DNA of 64,000 nt from Bacteroidales bacterium. GTDB lineage: Bacteria; Bacteroidota; Bacteroidia; Bacteroidales; VadinHA17. A program made the position numbers and the translations under genes. The stretch is taken from assembly GCA_003141895.1 (NCBI GenBank), contig PLNT01000018.1, forward strand, positions 1 through 64,000, given 5' to 3'. The notes under the pieces are model-generated. The model worked only from the letters and a program-made list of their open reading frames with translations. It ran no database searches and was not told the origin of the DNA. The first letter of the stretch is position 1. Each line of letters starts with the position of its first letter. Of this stretch, positions 14,448-23,787 are shown in pieces.

Positions 14448-17375
14448 TTACTTCCTGAGTGCCCTATACATAACCACAGCCGGATGTAATGCAATTCTCC
14501 CTGTACCGTCCTTAATATGATGCCGGCAGCTCGTTCCCGGGGCAGAGATAATTGTTGCAGTATCAGATTTCCTCACCTCGGGAAACAGTACCAGTTCACC
14601 TACCTGGTTGGATAATTCAAAATGCTCTTTCTCGTAACCGAATGATCCGGCCATTCCACAACAACCCGATGGGATTTCCTTAACGGAATAATTTTCAGGA
14701 ATAGAAAGCATTTCAAGCGTGCTCGCAGAAGAAGCAACAGCCTTCTGCTGACAATGCCCGTGCAAAAGGATATTGATTTTATCATCAACAAATGAACTAC
14801 TGCTAATTCTTCCGGCCCTGAACTCTCTTACTATGAATTCATCTATCATAAAGCTATTAGCTGCTATCTTATTCGCAGCTTCCCTAAGATCATCACCTGC
14901 TAACTCTGGATATTCATCTCTGAACCCAAGAATTGCAGATGGTTCAATTCCGAGCAGGGGGAGGTCGGCGCTTATGATTCCTGATAAGAGTTCAACGTTT
15001 CTTCTGATAATTTTCTGCGCTGTCCTGATAAGGCCCTTTGAAAGAAACGTCCTGGCGCTTACTTTGTGCCTTTTTGTGACCACTTTGTAATTTAGCGATG
15101 TAAGTAGTCTTATGGTATCAATACCTGTCTCAGTGTCGTTAAAATCGCTGAATTCGTCTATGAAAAGACATATCGATGAAATTGGATCAGGCGGATTGAG
15201 TTTTTCCAGGTTTTTCTTTGTCCATTTCCTGAGAGTCATTTTGTAAAGTGAAGGGATGGAACGTTCTGAAGCAAAGCCAGTTATCCTTTTTACAACTCCG
15301 GAAGAAAATTTATTTTTAACAAAAAAGTTAAAAACGGCAGGAGCGAAGGAGCCTATTTTATTGATAACTGAGATATACGCGATCAGCCTTGTTCTTAATG
15401 GAATCCCGTGCTTGTCATACCAGTGTTGCAGATATTCCGATTTAATCTTGGCTATATCAACACTTGACGGGCATTCCGCCTTGCAGCCTTTGCAGCCAAG
15501 ACACAGGTCAAGTATGTCGTAAATCTCTTTATGATTCCATGGATCATCCTTATTGAGGTATTCACGGATAACGTTGGCTCTTGCACGGGTGTTCTTATAT
15601 TCATCCATTGTAACCATAAAACTGGGACACATGGTTCCACCAATAATTGCTGATTTACGACAATCTGCTGTACCATTGCATCTTTCGGCAGCCCTTACTA
15701 TACCATCGCTTGATGAAAAATCATAGATAGTCTTTATTTCACGTGTAGGGGCTCCGGGTATATATCTCAGACTGGTATCCATTGGCGGAGTGTCTGTAAT
15801 TTTACCCGGATTTAAAATACCATCAGGATCCCAGCATGCCTTTACCTGTTTGAGAAGGTTATAATTGTGTTCCCCGATGATCAGAGGGATAAATTCGCCT
15901 CTTAGTCTACCGTCACCATGTTCACCGCTAAGTGAGCCTCTGAATTTCTTGACCAGATTCGCTATGTCTAAACCAATTGATCTGAAAAGCTTTACATCTC
16001 CAGTATCTTTAAGATTAAGAATTGGTCTGATATGAAGTTCCCCTGATCCTATATGAGCGTGATATACAGAGCTTTTACCGTATTTTGCCAGGATTAATTC
16101 TATTTCATCCATGTATTCGGGCAAACGATCAACGCTTATTGCTGTGTCCTCGATCAGTGTCACTGGTTTAGGGTCACCTTTCATGTTTGCAAGTACTCCC
16201 AGACCGGCCTTTCTTAGCTCCCAGACCTTCGAAATATCTTTTCCTTTGATGATGGGATAGGAATAACCATACCCGGCCGTCTTTAATGCCTCTATCATAC
16301 TTGACGCAGCCGAATCGATTTCTTCCGGCTTTTCCCGAACAAATTCTACAATCAGAATAGCCCCGGGTTTTCCTTCAAGAAAAAACCTGTTGTTCCTCTG
16401 GCTGGCATTATCTTCTGTGAGTTCGAGAATACGGTAATCCATCATTTCAACAGCTGATGGCCTGAATTTTAGTGCAATAAGGTTAGCTTTGTAGGCATCA
16501 TTCCTTTTGTTCAGGTGAACGCATACAAGAGCCTTATTTGCAGGAGGTAATAGAACAAGATTTAATTTGATTTCAGTAGTAACAGCCAGAGTACCTTCCG
16601 ATCCCGTCAGTAATTTACAAAAGTTAAATTTCCTGTCGGATTTTTCATCAAATATCTCAGAATCGAGTAGAAGATCTATAGCATACCCTGTATTTCTTCT
16701 GTGAACATTCGGATCGGGAAATCCTTCCCTGATTTTCTCCCGATTATTCTTATCATCAAGGATGTTTTTAACATTGCGGTATATAGCTCCTTCAAGATTA
16801 TCCAATTTGCATTTCGCGAGGAACCCATCCTTACTGATTGCTCCAAAAATCGCTTCGCTACCATCACTAAGAAGTGCCCTGATCTCTATTGTGTGATCTC
16901 GGGTTGATCCATAAACAATAGAATGTGAACCACAAGCATTGTTTCCAACCATACCGCCAATATTACAGCGATTTGATGTAGAGGTTTCAGGACCGAAAAA
17001 CAGACCGGATTTCCTGAGCTCAATGTTGAGTTCATCGAGGACGACTCCGGGTTCTACCCTTACCCACATCTCTTCTTTATTAATCTCAAGAATTTTGTTC
17101 ATGTACTTTGAGATATCCACAATAATTCCTGAACTGACTACTTGTCCTGCCAGTGATGTGCCTCCTGCTCTGAGGGTTACATGTGATTTCTCTTGAGATG
17201 CAAAATGCAGAATTTTTTTGATATCAGATGACGTTTTCGGCCAGGCAACAGCAGAAGGTTCCTCTTTGTACACTGAAGCATCGGTTGAATAAATAGTGTT
17301 AGTGACTTTGTCGTATCTGAGATCACCTTCCAGATCGCGACTAAGCTCATCAAGTTTAGAATAAAATGTACTCAT
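14448..17375 (-). CDS. FAD-linked oxidase/Fe-S dehydrogenase (D-2-hydroxyacid type)
   Basis: A 975-residue fusion. Residues about 20-200 are an FAD-binding PCMH-type domain (VTLRAGGTSLAGQ, GPETSTSNRCNIGGMVGNNACGS). About 260-520 is the FAD-linked oxidase C-terminal domain ending HGDGRLRGEFIP and DPDGILNPGK. About 560-640 holds two cysteine clusters, the second being Cys625-Cys628-Cys631-Cys635-Pro. The C terminus has a CCG-type cofactor domain (GHCQQKA, GCCGMAGSFGYE with Cys905-Cys906). This is the layout of D-lactate and D-2-hydroxyglutarate dehydrogenases of the YdiJ/GlpC type, which oxidise a D-2-hydroxyacid and pass electrons to the quinone pool. No membrane segment is visible. It is divergent from the fermentation operon, which suggests a link to lactate or hydroxyacid metabolism. 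Confidence 0.88.
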   Translation of the reverse strand: MSTFYSKLDELSRDLEGDLRYDKVTNTIYSTDASVYKEEPSAVAWPKTSSDIKKILHFASQEKSHVTLRAGGTSLAGQVVSSGIIVDISKYMNKILEINKEEMWVRVEPGVVLDELNIELRKSGLFFGPETSTSNRCNIGGMVGNNACGSHSIVYGSTRDHTIEIRALLSDGSEAIFGAISKDGFLAKCKLDNLEGAIYRNVKNILDDKNNREKIREGFPDPNVHRRNTGYAIDLLLDSEIFDEKSDRKFNFCKLLTGSEGTLAVTTEIKLNLVLLPPANKALVCVHLNKRNDAYKANLIALKFRPSAVEMMDYRILELTEDNASQRNNRFFLEGKPGAILIVEFVREKPEEIDSAASSMIEALKTAGYGYSYPIIKGKDISKVWELRKAGLGVLANMKGDPKPVTLIEDTAISVDRLPEYMDEIELILAKYGKSSVYHAHIGSGELHIRPILNLKDTGDVKLFRSIGLDIANLVKKFRGSLSGEHGDGRLRGEFIPLIIGEHNYNLLKQVKACWDPDGILNPGKITDTPPMDTSLRYIPGAPTREIKTIYDFSSSDGIVRAAERCNGTADCRKSAIIGGTMCPSFMVTMDEYKNTRARANVIREYLNKDDPWNHKEIYDILDLCLGCKGCKAECPSSVDIAKIKSEYLQHWYDKHGIPLRTRLIAYISVINKIGSFAPAVFNFFVKNKFSSGVVKRITGFASERSIPSLYKMTLRKWTKKNLEKLNPPDPISSICLFIDEFSDFNDTETGIDTIRLLTSLNYKVVTKRHKVSARTFLSKGLIRTAQKIIRRNVELLSGIISADLPLLGIEPSAILGFRDEYPELAGDDLREAANKIAANSFMIDEFIVREFRAGRISSSSFVDDKINILLHGHCQQKAVASSASTLEMLSIPENYSVKEIPSGCCGMAGSFGYEKEHFELSNQVGELVLFPEVRKSDTATIISAPGTSCRHHIKDGTGRIALHPAVVMYRALRK

Positions 17376-17472
17376 CCGGATTAGTCTGTTATTAACCTGC
17401 TAAATTAGGAAAATGATTGAATCATAATTTCCATCACAACATTTTCTCATTTTTTTTAGATAGACTATTTTA

Positions 17473-17529
17473 ATGATTTTAATCATGCAAATCAAAATTG
17501 GTTAATAGAACTTTTTTTTCGTACATTTA
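17473..17529 (+). promoter_or_regulatory. Probable promoter and palindrome of the pta-buk operon
   Basis: TTG at 17498-17500 and TACATTTA at 17522-17529 (21 bp apart) approximate the Bacteroidota -33 and -7 boxes; the last base of the -7 box is A in place of G. The 14-bp inverted repeat ATGATTTTAATCAT at 17473-17486 immediately upstream is a possible operator. Confidence 0.4.
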
Positions 17530-17566
17530 TAAAAAAATTTCGAACTTTTTAATATACTGATACACA

Positions 17567-18574
17567 ATGGAATTATTAGATCGCATCAAGCAAAATGCCA
17601 GGAAATACAATATGCGGATTGTGCTTCCTGAAGGGTATGAAGAACGAACAATTAAAGCAGCTGATATTGCTATTCAGGAAGAATTGGCACGGATAATACT
17701 AATAGGGGATCCGTCTGAAATAAACTCACATGCTGCAAAACTTGGATTAAAGAACATTTCCAAAGCAACAATAATCAATCCGAAATCGCATGAAAAGAAG
17801 GACCATTATATAGATATGATGGTTGAGATCAGAAAAAGCAAAGGAATGACAAGGGACGAAGCTTCTAAACTTATCGAAGATCCTCTTTATCTGGGTGTGC
17901 TGATGATTAAGAACGGAGATGCAGATGGCGAAGTTTCAGGAGCAGATCACGCAACAGGTGACGTGCTGCGTCCTGCTTTTCACTATGTTAAAACGGCTCC
18001 GGGTATTTCAGTAGTTTCCGGAGCGTTTATTATGATACTTCCCGAAAAGAACTTTGGTGAAAATGGTGTAATAATATTTGCTGATGGCGCTGTTCATCCA
18101 AATCCAAATGAAAAGGAGCTTGCTGAAATTGCAGTTGCATCTGCACACACAGCAAGAGCTATAGCAGGATTTGAACCAAGAATTGCAATGCTTAGCTTCT
18201 CCACTAAAGGAAGTGCAAAAAATGAAATGGTTGATAAGGTAGTTAATGCTACAAGGATAGCAAAAGAGATGGCCCCCGATCTTAAGATTGACGGAGAATT
18301 ACAGGCAGATGCTGCTCTTATAGAGGCAATTGGCAGGAGTAAGGCTCCTGGCAGTCAGATTGCCGGCAAAGCAAATGTTCTGATATTTCCTGATCTTAAC
18401 TCCGGGAATATTGCGTACAAACTTGTTCAAAGACTCGCACATGCTGAGGCTATAGGACCGATCCTTCAGGGTATGGCCGCACCAATAAATGATTTGTCTC
18501 GCGGTTGTTCTGTCAGCGATATCGTTAGTATGATTGCAATTGCATCAAATCAGGCTGCAGGCTTAAAAAAATAA
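17567..18574 (+). CDS. pta: Phosphate acetyltransferase
   Basis: Pta transfers the acetyl group of acetyl-CoA to phosphate, giving acetyl phosphate for AckA. The 335-residue protein is the short, single-domain type: RIVLPEGYEERTIKAA at 17-32, YLGVLMIKNGDADGEVSGADHATGDVLRPAF, MLSFSTKGSAKNEMVDKV, KIDGELQADAAL and NVLIFPDLNSGNIAYKLVQRLAHAEAIGPILQG are all family signatures. It is the first gene of a six-gene operon with short gaps (23, 43, 21, 7 and 32 bp) that also holds ackA and the butyrate genes. Confidence 0.95.
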   Translation: MELLDRIKQNARKYNMRIVLPEGYEERTIKAADIAIQEELARIILIGDPSEINSHAAKLGLKNISKATIINPKSHEKKDHYIDMMVEIRKSKGMTRDEASKLIEDPLYLGVLMIKNGDADGEVSGADHATGDVLRPAFHYVKTAPGISVVSGAFIMILPEKNFGENGVIIFADGAVHPNPNEKELAEIAVASAHTARAIAGFEPRIAMLSFSTKGSAKNEMVDKVVNATRIAKEMAPDLKIDGELQADAALIEAIGRSKAPGSQIAGKANVLIFPDLNSGNIAYKLVQRLAHAEAIGPILQGMAAPINDLSRGCSVSDIVSMIAIASNQAAGLKK

Positions 18575-18597
18575 GATATTAAATTCACCTAATATAA

Positions 18598-19578
18598 ATG
18601 GGCAAAATGGCAGAAAATATTGAACGGTTGGAGGATTATGGATTATCAAAAGATAATAAACCAAAAACCTTGTTCTCGAGGGTTGGGATCATCGGTGCAG
18701 GTTCTGTTGGACAGAACATTGCCAGGATGGTAAGTTCCAAAGGTCTGGATGTGGTACTGCTTGATCTGACTCAGGAAAAGATAGATCAGGCATTTACTGA
18801 TATGGCTAAAGACCTTGATCGTATGATCGAAAGATGGGGTATGACAAATTCTGAAAAACTCGGAATCTTATCTCACATAAAAGGCACTGTAGATTATTCA
18901 AGTTTTAAAGGATGCGATATAGTAATTGAAGCTATAAAATCATCAAGCAGGGACAGAACTCATGATGAACGGTCTGAAATTCTGAAAAAAATTGAATTGA
19001 ATGTTGACAGAAACACGATCATAGCCACAAATTCATCTACCCATGTAATCACTGAACTTACTACTGATCTGACATATAAAGACCGGTGTCTGAGTTTTCA
19101 TTTTCTTACGCCAGAGGCAGATGCCAGGGTTGTGGAGATTGTAAAAGGTTTATATACTTCACAGGAAGCATATGTGAACTCGATGAAGTTTGCCAATTTA
19201 ATCGGGAAAAAGGTGGTTCCTGCTAAAGAATCGCCTGGTATTATCAGTACAAGACTGATAGTCCCATTTATAAATGAAGCCTGTGAAATCCTTATGGAAG
19301 GAGTCGGATCGATGGAGGATATAGATCTTACAATGAAAGCAGGTTTCGGACTTCCTCTTGGCCCTTTTGAAATGGCAGATAAGATTGGTCTCGACAAAAT
19401 ACTCAGATGGTGTGAAAATCTTTATGATGAATTCGGTGATCTGAAATATAAATCTTCGCCACTGCTGAAGAAGCTCGTCAGAGCTAACCAATGGGGAAGA
19501 CGCACAGGCAGGGGCTTTTACGAATATAATAAGGATGGAATGAAAATTGATAAAAACATATCTGTTGAAGAGTACTAG
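18598..19578 (+). CDS. 3-hydroxyacyl-CoA dehydrogenase
   Basis: A 326-residue NAD-dependent dehydrogenase of the 3-hydroxybutyryl-CoA dehydrogenase group. The Rossmann fold starts at VGIIGAGSVGQNIARM, ending with acidic DL at the second strand (NAD preference). The C-terminal all-helical domain has GFGLPLGPFEMADKIGLD and NQWGRRTGRGFYEY. The catalytic His is kept (His168), but the canonical HFFNP motif reads HFLTP, so substrate choice may differ from the classical enzyme. Alternative start at the second Met (18607). It sits between pta and ackA, a place where a reductive or beta-oxidative step to or from butyryl-CoA would fit. Confidence 0.88.
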   Translation: MGKMAENIERLEDYGLSKDNKPKTLFSRVGIIGAGSVGQNIARMVSSKGLDVVLLDLTQEKIDQAFTDMAKDLDRMIERWGMTNSEKLGILSHIKGTVDYSSFKGCDIVIEAIKSSSRDRTHDERSEILKKIELNVDRNTIIATNSSTHVITELTTDLTYKDRCLSFHFLTPEADARVVEIVKGLYTSQEAYVNSMKFANLIGKKVVPAKESPGIISTRLIVPFINEACEILMEGVGSMEDIDLTMKAGFGLPLGPFEMADKIGLDKILRWCENLYDEFGDLKYKSSPLLKKLVRANQWGRRTGRGFYEYNKDGMKIDKNISVEEY

Positions 19579-19621
19579 ACCATTTTTTTATGATTACTTT
19601 AAAAAATAAACTTTTTCTATA

Positions 19622-20830
19622 ATGAAAATATTAGTTCTTAATTGCGGTAGTTCATCTATTAAATATCAACTTTTCGATATGGTTTCGGGTGCTGTTATGG
19701 CAAAAGGGATTGTTGAAAAAATTGGTTTGAAAGGTTCATTTTTAAAAAATGAGAGATTTGATGGTGATAAGGTTAAACTTGAGGGAGAGATTCTTGATCA
19801 TCAGACAGGTATTGAGTATCTTCTTGGTTTAATGGTTAGCAAAAAAAGAGGTGTCATTAAAAACCTGAATGAAATCGATGCCGTCGGTCATCGTCTTGTT
19901 CATGGAGGTGAAAGATTTCAGGGAAGTTGTTTTCTTGATGATGAAACAATAAAGGGTGTCGAAGATTGCTCCGATCTTGCTCCTCTCCATAATCCCGCTA
20001 ATTTAAAAGGAATTTATGCAATGCAAACTGTGCTGCCGAATGTCCCGCAGGTTGGGGTATTTGACACGTCATTTCATCAGACAATGCCTGATTATTCATT
20101 TATGTATGCTCTTCCATATTCGCTTTATAAAAAATATGGTATAAGACGTTATGGATTCCATGGTACAAGTCACAGCTATGTTTCCAAAAGAGCATGCGAA
20201 ATACTTAAAAAAGATTATAGCTCCCTGAAGATCATAACATGTCATCTGGGGAACGGTGCTTCAATAACTGCTATTAAAGATGGCAAGTCACTTGACACGT
20301 CAATGGGATTAACTCCCGTGGAGGGGCTTATAATGGGAACCAGGTCGGGTGATGTAGATGCAGGAGCCCTAACACTTATTATGGAAAAGGAAGAGATTGA
20401 TTATGCTTCTCTGAATACCCTTCTTAATAAACATAGCGGTGTGTTAGGCATTTCAGGTATATCGTCGGACATGAGAGAAGTGGAATCAGCAGCTGAAGAG
20501 GGAGATGAAAGAGCGGTTCTGGCGCTCAAAATGTATGAATATCGTGTAAAAAAATACATAGGTGCGTATGCTGCAGCGATGGGCGGTGTGGATCTGCTGG
20601 TTTTTACCGGTGGAATAGGAGAGAATGCGTCAGAAACAAGGGAAAACATCTGCTGTGATCTCGAATTTATAGGTCTTGAATTTGATAAGAATATTAACAG
20701 CGGTGTTCATAGTAAAGAATTGGTAATAAGCAAGAAAGAGTCGAAGGTGATAGTAATGGTCATTCCTACAAATGAGGAATTTGTTATTGCCTCCGAGACA
20801 CAGGAAATTGTAGATCATCGCATTGTCTAA
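19622..20830 (+). CDS. ackA: Acetate kinase
   Basis: AckA converts acetyl phosphate and ADP to acetate and ATP. The 402-residue protein shows the full ASKHA pattern: NCGSSSIKYQLFD at residues 6-18, VGHRLVHGG, PLHNPAN, FDTSFHQTMP, RRYGFHGTSHSYV, HLGNGASITAI, DTSMGLTPVEGLIMGTRSGDVD, FTGGIGENASETR and PTNEEFVIA near the end. Length is normal. With Pta it completes the acetate branch of the operon. Confidence 0.96.
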   Translation: MKILVLNCGSSSIKYQLFDMVSGAVMAKGIVEKIGLKGSFLKNERFDGDKVKLEGEILDHQTGIEYLLGLMVSKKRGVIKNLNEIDAVGHRLVHGGERFQGSCFLDDETIKGVEDCSDLAPLHNPANLKGIYAMQTVLPNVPQVGVFDTSFHQTMPDYSFMYALPYSLYKKYGIRRYGFHGTSHSYVSKRACEILKKDYSSLKIITCHLGNGASITAIKDGKSLDTSMGLTPVEGLIMGTRSGDVDAGALTLIMEKEEIDYASLNTLLNKHSGVLGISGISSDMREVESAAEEGDERAVLALKMYEYRVKKYIGAYAAAMGGVDLLVFTGGIGENASETRENICCDLEFIGLEFDKNINSGVHSKELVISKKESKVIVMVIPTNEEFVIASETQEIVDHRIV

Positions 20831-20851
20831 ATATTGTTAAACCCTGAAGCA

Positions 20852-21754
20852 ATGGTGCTAAAAAACATGAATGACCTTAGGCGGCTCCTTGAAGGAGTTG
20901 CTACGAAGAAGCTTATCCTTGCTGCTGCTGACGATCATCATTCTCTGGGTGCGGTAATCAGAGCCTGGAAAGAAAATATTATTGATCCGGTACTTGTAGG
21001 GGATGAAGCCGGAATAAAGAACATTTGCGCATCCAATAATTATGATATTACCGGGATCAAAATAATAAATGAACCCGACATCCAAAAGTCAGTTGAAACT
21101 GCGGTAAAGATGGTTCATAACAAGGAAGCGAATGTGCTCATGAAAGGAAAGATAGGATCGGCCACCCTGCTCAGATGTGTTCTTAATAAAGAATGGGGTT
21201 TGAGAACCGGAAACCTTTTGTCGCATTTTGCACTTTTTGAAGTAGATACTTATCCGAAAGTTATAGCAGTTACTGATGTGGCAATGAACATTGCACCGAC
21301 ACTTCAGGATAAGATAGCAATTGTTAATAATTCAGTTGCCTGTCTTAACAAACTTGGATATAAAATGCCAAAGGTTGCAGTTCTGGGAGCCGTTGAGATG
21401 GTAAATGAGAATATGCAGGCTACACTCGATGCAGCACTCCTGTCAAAAATGAATCAGCGCGACCAGATTAAGAATTGTGTAATAGACGGACCGCTGGCAT
21501 TTGATAATGCTGTCAGTCTTGAAAGTGCCCAGCTTAAAGGAATTAAAAGCGAAGTGGCCGGTGATACCGACCTTTTGCTTATGCCTGATATTGAGGTAGG
21601 TAACGTTCTGTATAAGTCTCTGGTCTTCTTTGCTAAAGCAAAAGTTGCTTCTATAATTCTTGGCGCAATGGTTCCTATTGTTCTAACTTCAAGATCAGAT
21701 AGTGAACAGGCAAAATTCGATAGTATTCTTTTAGCTGCAGCAGCAAGCCGATAG
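20852..21754 (+). CDS. ptb: Phosphate butyryltransferase, paralogue 1
   Basis: Ptb converts butyryl-CoA (or branched-chain acyl-CoA) and phosphate to the acyl phosphate. The protein of about 300 residues belongs to the PTA/PTB superfamily: VLVGDEAGIKNI, NVLMKGKIGSATLLRCVLN, AVTDVAMNIAPTLQDK, LDAALLSKMNQR, CVIDGPLAFDNAVS and LLMPDIEVGNVLYKSLVFFAKA. The frame could also start with TTG at 20834, only 3 bp after the ackA stop, but the ATG at 20852 is the better start. It has a diverged second copy immediately downstream. Confidence 0.9.
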   Translation: MVLKNMNDLRRLLEGVATKKLILAAADDHHSLGAVIRAWKENIIDPVLVGDEAGIKNICASNNYDITGIKIINEPDIQKSVETAVKMVHNKEANVLMKGKIGSATLLRCVLNKEWGLRTGNLLSHFALFEVDTYPKVIAVTDVAMNIAPTLQDKIAIVNNSVACLNKLGYKMPKVAVLGAVEMVNENMQATLDAALLSKMNQRDQIKNCVIDGPLAFDNAVSLESAQLKGIKSEVAGDTDLLLMPDIEVGNVLYKSLVFFAKAKVASIILGAMVPIVLTSRSDSEQAKFDSILLAAAASR

Positions 21755-21761
21755 TTTAGTT

Positions 21762-22667
21762 ATGATCCGGACTCTGGAACAGATGGAGGGAATGGTGCTT
21801 GCACTAAGAAAGAAGTATCGTGTAGCTGTAGCCTGGGCTCAGGATACAAATAGTATAGGAGCCCTCGATAAAGCTGTTAAAAAAGGTGTTATTAACGCAG
21901 TTTTAATAGGAAACACATCAGAAATAAGAAGAACCTGCAAGATTCTTTCAGTAGATGAAAACAATTTCACCCTGGTTGAATCGAAAAATGAGATACTTGC
22001 GTCTTCAGAAGCCATAAGGCTGGTAAAATACGGAGAAGCAGATATAGTCATGAAAGGTCTCGTCGGAACCGATAAATTTCTGAAAGCTGTAATGGATAAA
22101 GAGAATGGTCTGATGATACCTGGTGCAGTTTTGAGTTATGTTTGTGCTATGGAATTGCCTGAATATGACAAGCTTTTATTTATCACGGATCCTGCTGTAA
22201 TCCCTTTCCCTGATCTTGGTCAGAAGGTAGCAATGGCGCGTTATGCTATTGAGATTGCGCGTAAATTTGGCATTGAAAAGCCAAAAATTGGTTTGATTGG
22301 TGCCTCTGAAAAGCCAAGCCACCATTTTCGGTATTCTGCTGACTATACGGAAATGTGTAAAATGGCTGAACGCGGCGAAATAGAAAATTGTATCATGGAT
22401 GGGCCGCTTGACATATTTCTTGCCTGTGATAAAAAAAGTGTAGCAATCAAGGGGATCAATACTCCGGTAAATGGGGAAGCAGATATTTTGCTCTTTCCAT
22501 CTCTTGAGTCGAGTAATCCATTTTATAAAGGGCTGATGCTATTCGCAAAAGGAGAAATTGCCGGATTGATCATGGGAACAGAGAAACCTGTAGTTGTGAT
22601 GTCAAGAAGTGAGAGTGAGATATCAAAATATTTCTGTATCGTGTTGTCATGTCTAATGGTAAACTGA
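21762..22667 (+). CDS. Phosphate butyryltransferase, paralogue 2
   Basis: A 301-residue PTA/PTB family protein in tandem with the preceding one, 7 bp apart. Same order of blocks: AVLIGNTSEIRRTCK, DIVMKGLVGTDKFLKAVMDK, FITDPAVIPFPDLGQK, GASEKPSHHFRYSADY, CIMDGPLDIFLACD and LLFPSLESSNPFYKGLMLFAKG. It differs where paralogue 1 has AMNIAPTL (here AVIPFPDL), in the acyl-binding part of the fold. Tandem Ptb copies could form a hetero-oligomer or split acyl-chain preference between straight and branched acids; neither can be decided from sequence. Confidence 0.85.
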   Translation: MIRTLEQMEGMVLALRKKYRVAVAWAQDTNSIGALDKAVKKGVINAVLIGNTSEIRRTCKILSVDENNFTLVESKNEILASSEAIRLVKYGEADIVMKGLVGTDKFLKAVMDKENGLMIPGAVLSYVCAMELPEYDKLLFITDPAVIPFPDLGQKVAMARYAIEIARKFGIEKPKIGLIGASEKPSHHFRYSADYTEMCKMAERGEIENCIMDGPLDIFLACDKKSVAIKGINTPVNGEADILLFPSLESSNPFYKGLMLFAKGEIAGLIMGTEKPVVVMSRSESEISKYFCIVLSCLMVN

Positions 22668-22699
22668 AATAATTGAGCAGAAAGAAAACAATCTGAGTT

Positions 22700-23776
22700 A
22701 TGATAAAACGATTAATCCTGGCAATAAACCCCGGATCAACTTCAACAAAATTTTCCCTTTTTGAAGAAGATAAATTAGTTTTTGAAAAAACTCTCAGGCA
22801 TTCTTCTGAAGAATTAAAGAGATTTGAAAGGATTGCTGATCAGTTTCATTTCAGAAAAGATCTGATAATGAATGAACTATCAGAAAGGAAGATAGATCTG
22901 GAAAAAATTGCTGCAGTTGTTGGTCGTGGTGGCCTTGTAAAACCAATTGTATCAGGTATATACAGAGTCAACAATAAGATGAAGGTAGATCTGACAGCCG
23001 GTTTTTCTGGTCAGCATGCAAGCAATTTAGGTGGTCTGATAGCAGCTGATATTGCCTCTTCACTGTGCTACGCAACAGCATTTATTGTTGATCCTGTGGT
23101 AGTGGATGAACTTCAGCCAATTGCCAGGATATCGGGAAATCCTGAAATTGAAAGGAAATCGATATTTCATGCTTTGAACCAGAAAGCTGTCTCACGTCTT
23201 TATGCAGCCTCCATAAACAGGAAATATGAAGATTTGAATCTTATCGTAGCTCATATGGGTGGTGGAATAAGCGTTGGAGCACATTTGAAGGGGAAAGTTA
23301 TAGATGTTAATAATGCACTGAATGGAGATGGCCCTTTTTCTCCTGAACGATCGGGGGGATTACCTTCGGGACAATTAGCAGATCTTTGCTTCAGTGGAAG
23401 GTTTACTCACGATCAGCTTAAATTGATGATTACAGGTAAAGGAGGCATGGTGGCTTATCTTGGTACCAATAGCTTTATTGATGTTTGCCGACTTGCTGAA
23501 AATGCAGATGAGAAAGCACTTCTTATCAGAGAAGCAGCCTCATACCAGATAGGAAAAGAAATAGGGGCAATGGCGGCTGTTTTAAACGGAGAAGTTGATG
23601 CAATAATCCTTACGGGCGGAATGGCTTTTGAGGATGCGAATATCGAAAGTATCAAATCAATGGTCAGTTTCATTGCTGATGTTATTGTTTATCCCGGGGA
23701 GGATGAACTGAAGGCACTGGCTTATAATGGCTTGCTGGCATTAGATGGGAAGATTGAGATAAAAACGTACGAATAA
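22700..23776 (+). CDS. buk: Butyrate kinase
   Basis: Buk makes butyrate (or isobutyrate, isovalerate) and ATP from the acyl phosphate produced by Ptb. The 358-residue ASKHA kinase has AINPGSTSTKFSLFE at the phosphate-1 loop, GRGGLVKPI, HASNLGGLIAADIA, DPVVVDELQPIARISG, HMGGGISVGAH, NGDGPFSPERSGGLP and ILTGGMAF. Length is normal. It is the last gene of the operon; the stop codon is 11 bp from the end of the convergent SDR gene and no hairpin terminator is visible between them. Confidence 0.94.
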   Translation: MIKRLILAINPGSTSTKFSLFEEDKLVFEKTLRHSSEELKRFERIADQFHFRKDLIMNELSERKIDLEKIAAVVGRGGLVKPIVSGIYRVNNKMKVDLTAGFSGQHASNLGGLIAADIASSLCYATAFIVDPVVVDELQPIARISGNPEIERKSIFHALNQKAVSRLYAASINRKYEDLNLIVAHMGGGISVGAHLKGKVIDVNNALNGDGPFSPERSGGLPSGQLADLCFSGRFTHDQLKLMITGKGGMVAYLGTNSFIDVCRLAENADEKALLIREAASYQIGKEIGAMAAVLNGEVDAIILTGGMAFEDANIESIKSMVSFIADVIVYPGEDELKALAYNGLLALDGKIEIKTYE

Positions 23777-23787
23777 ATTCCCCAACT

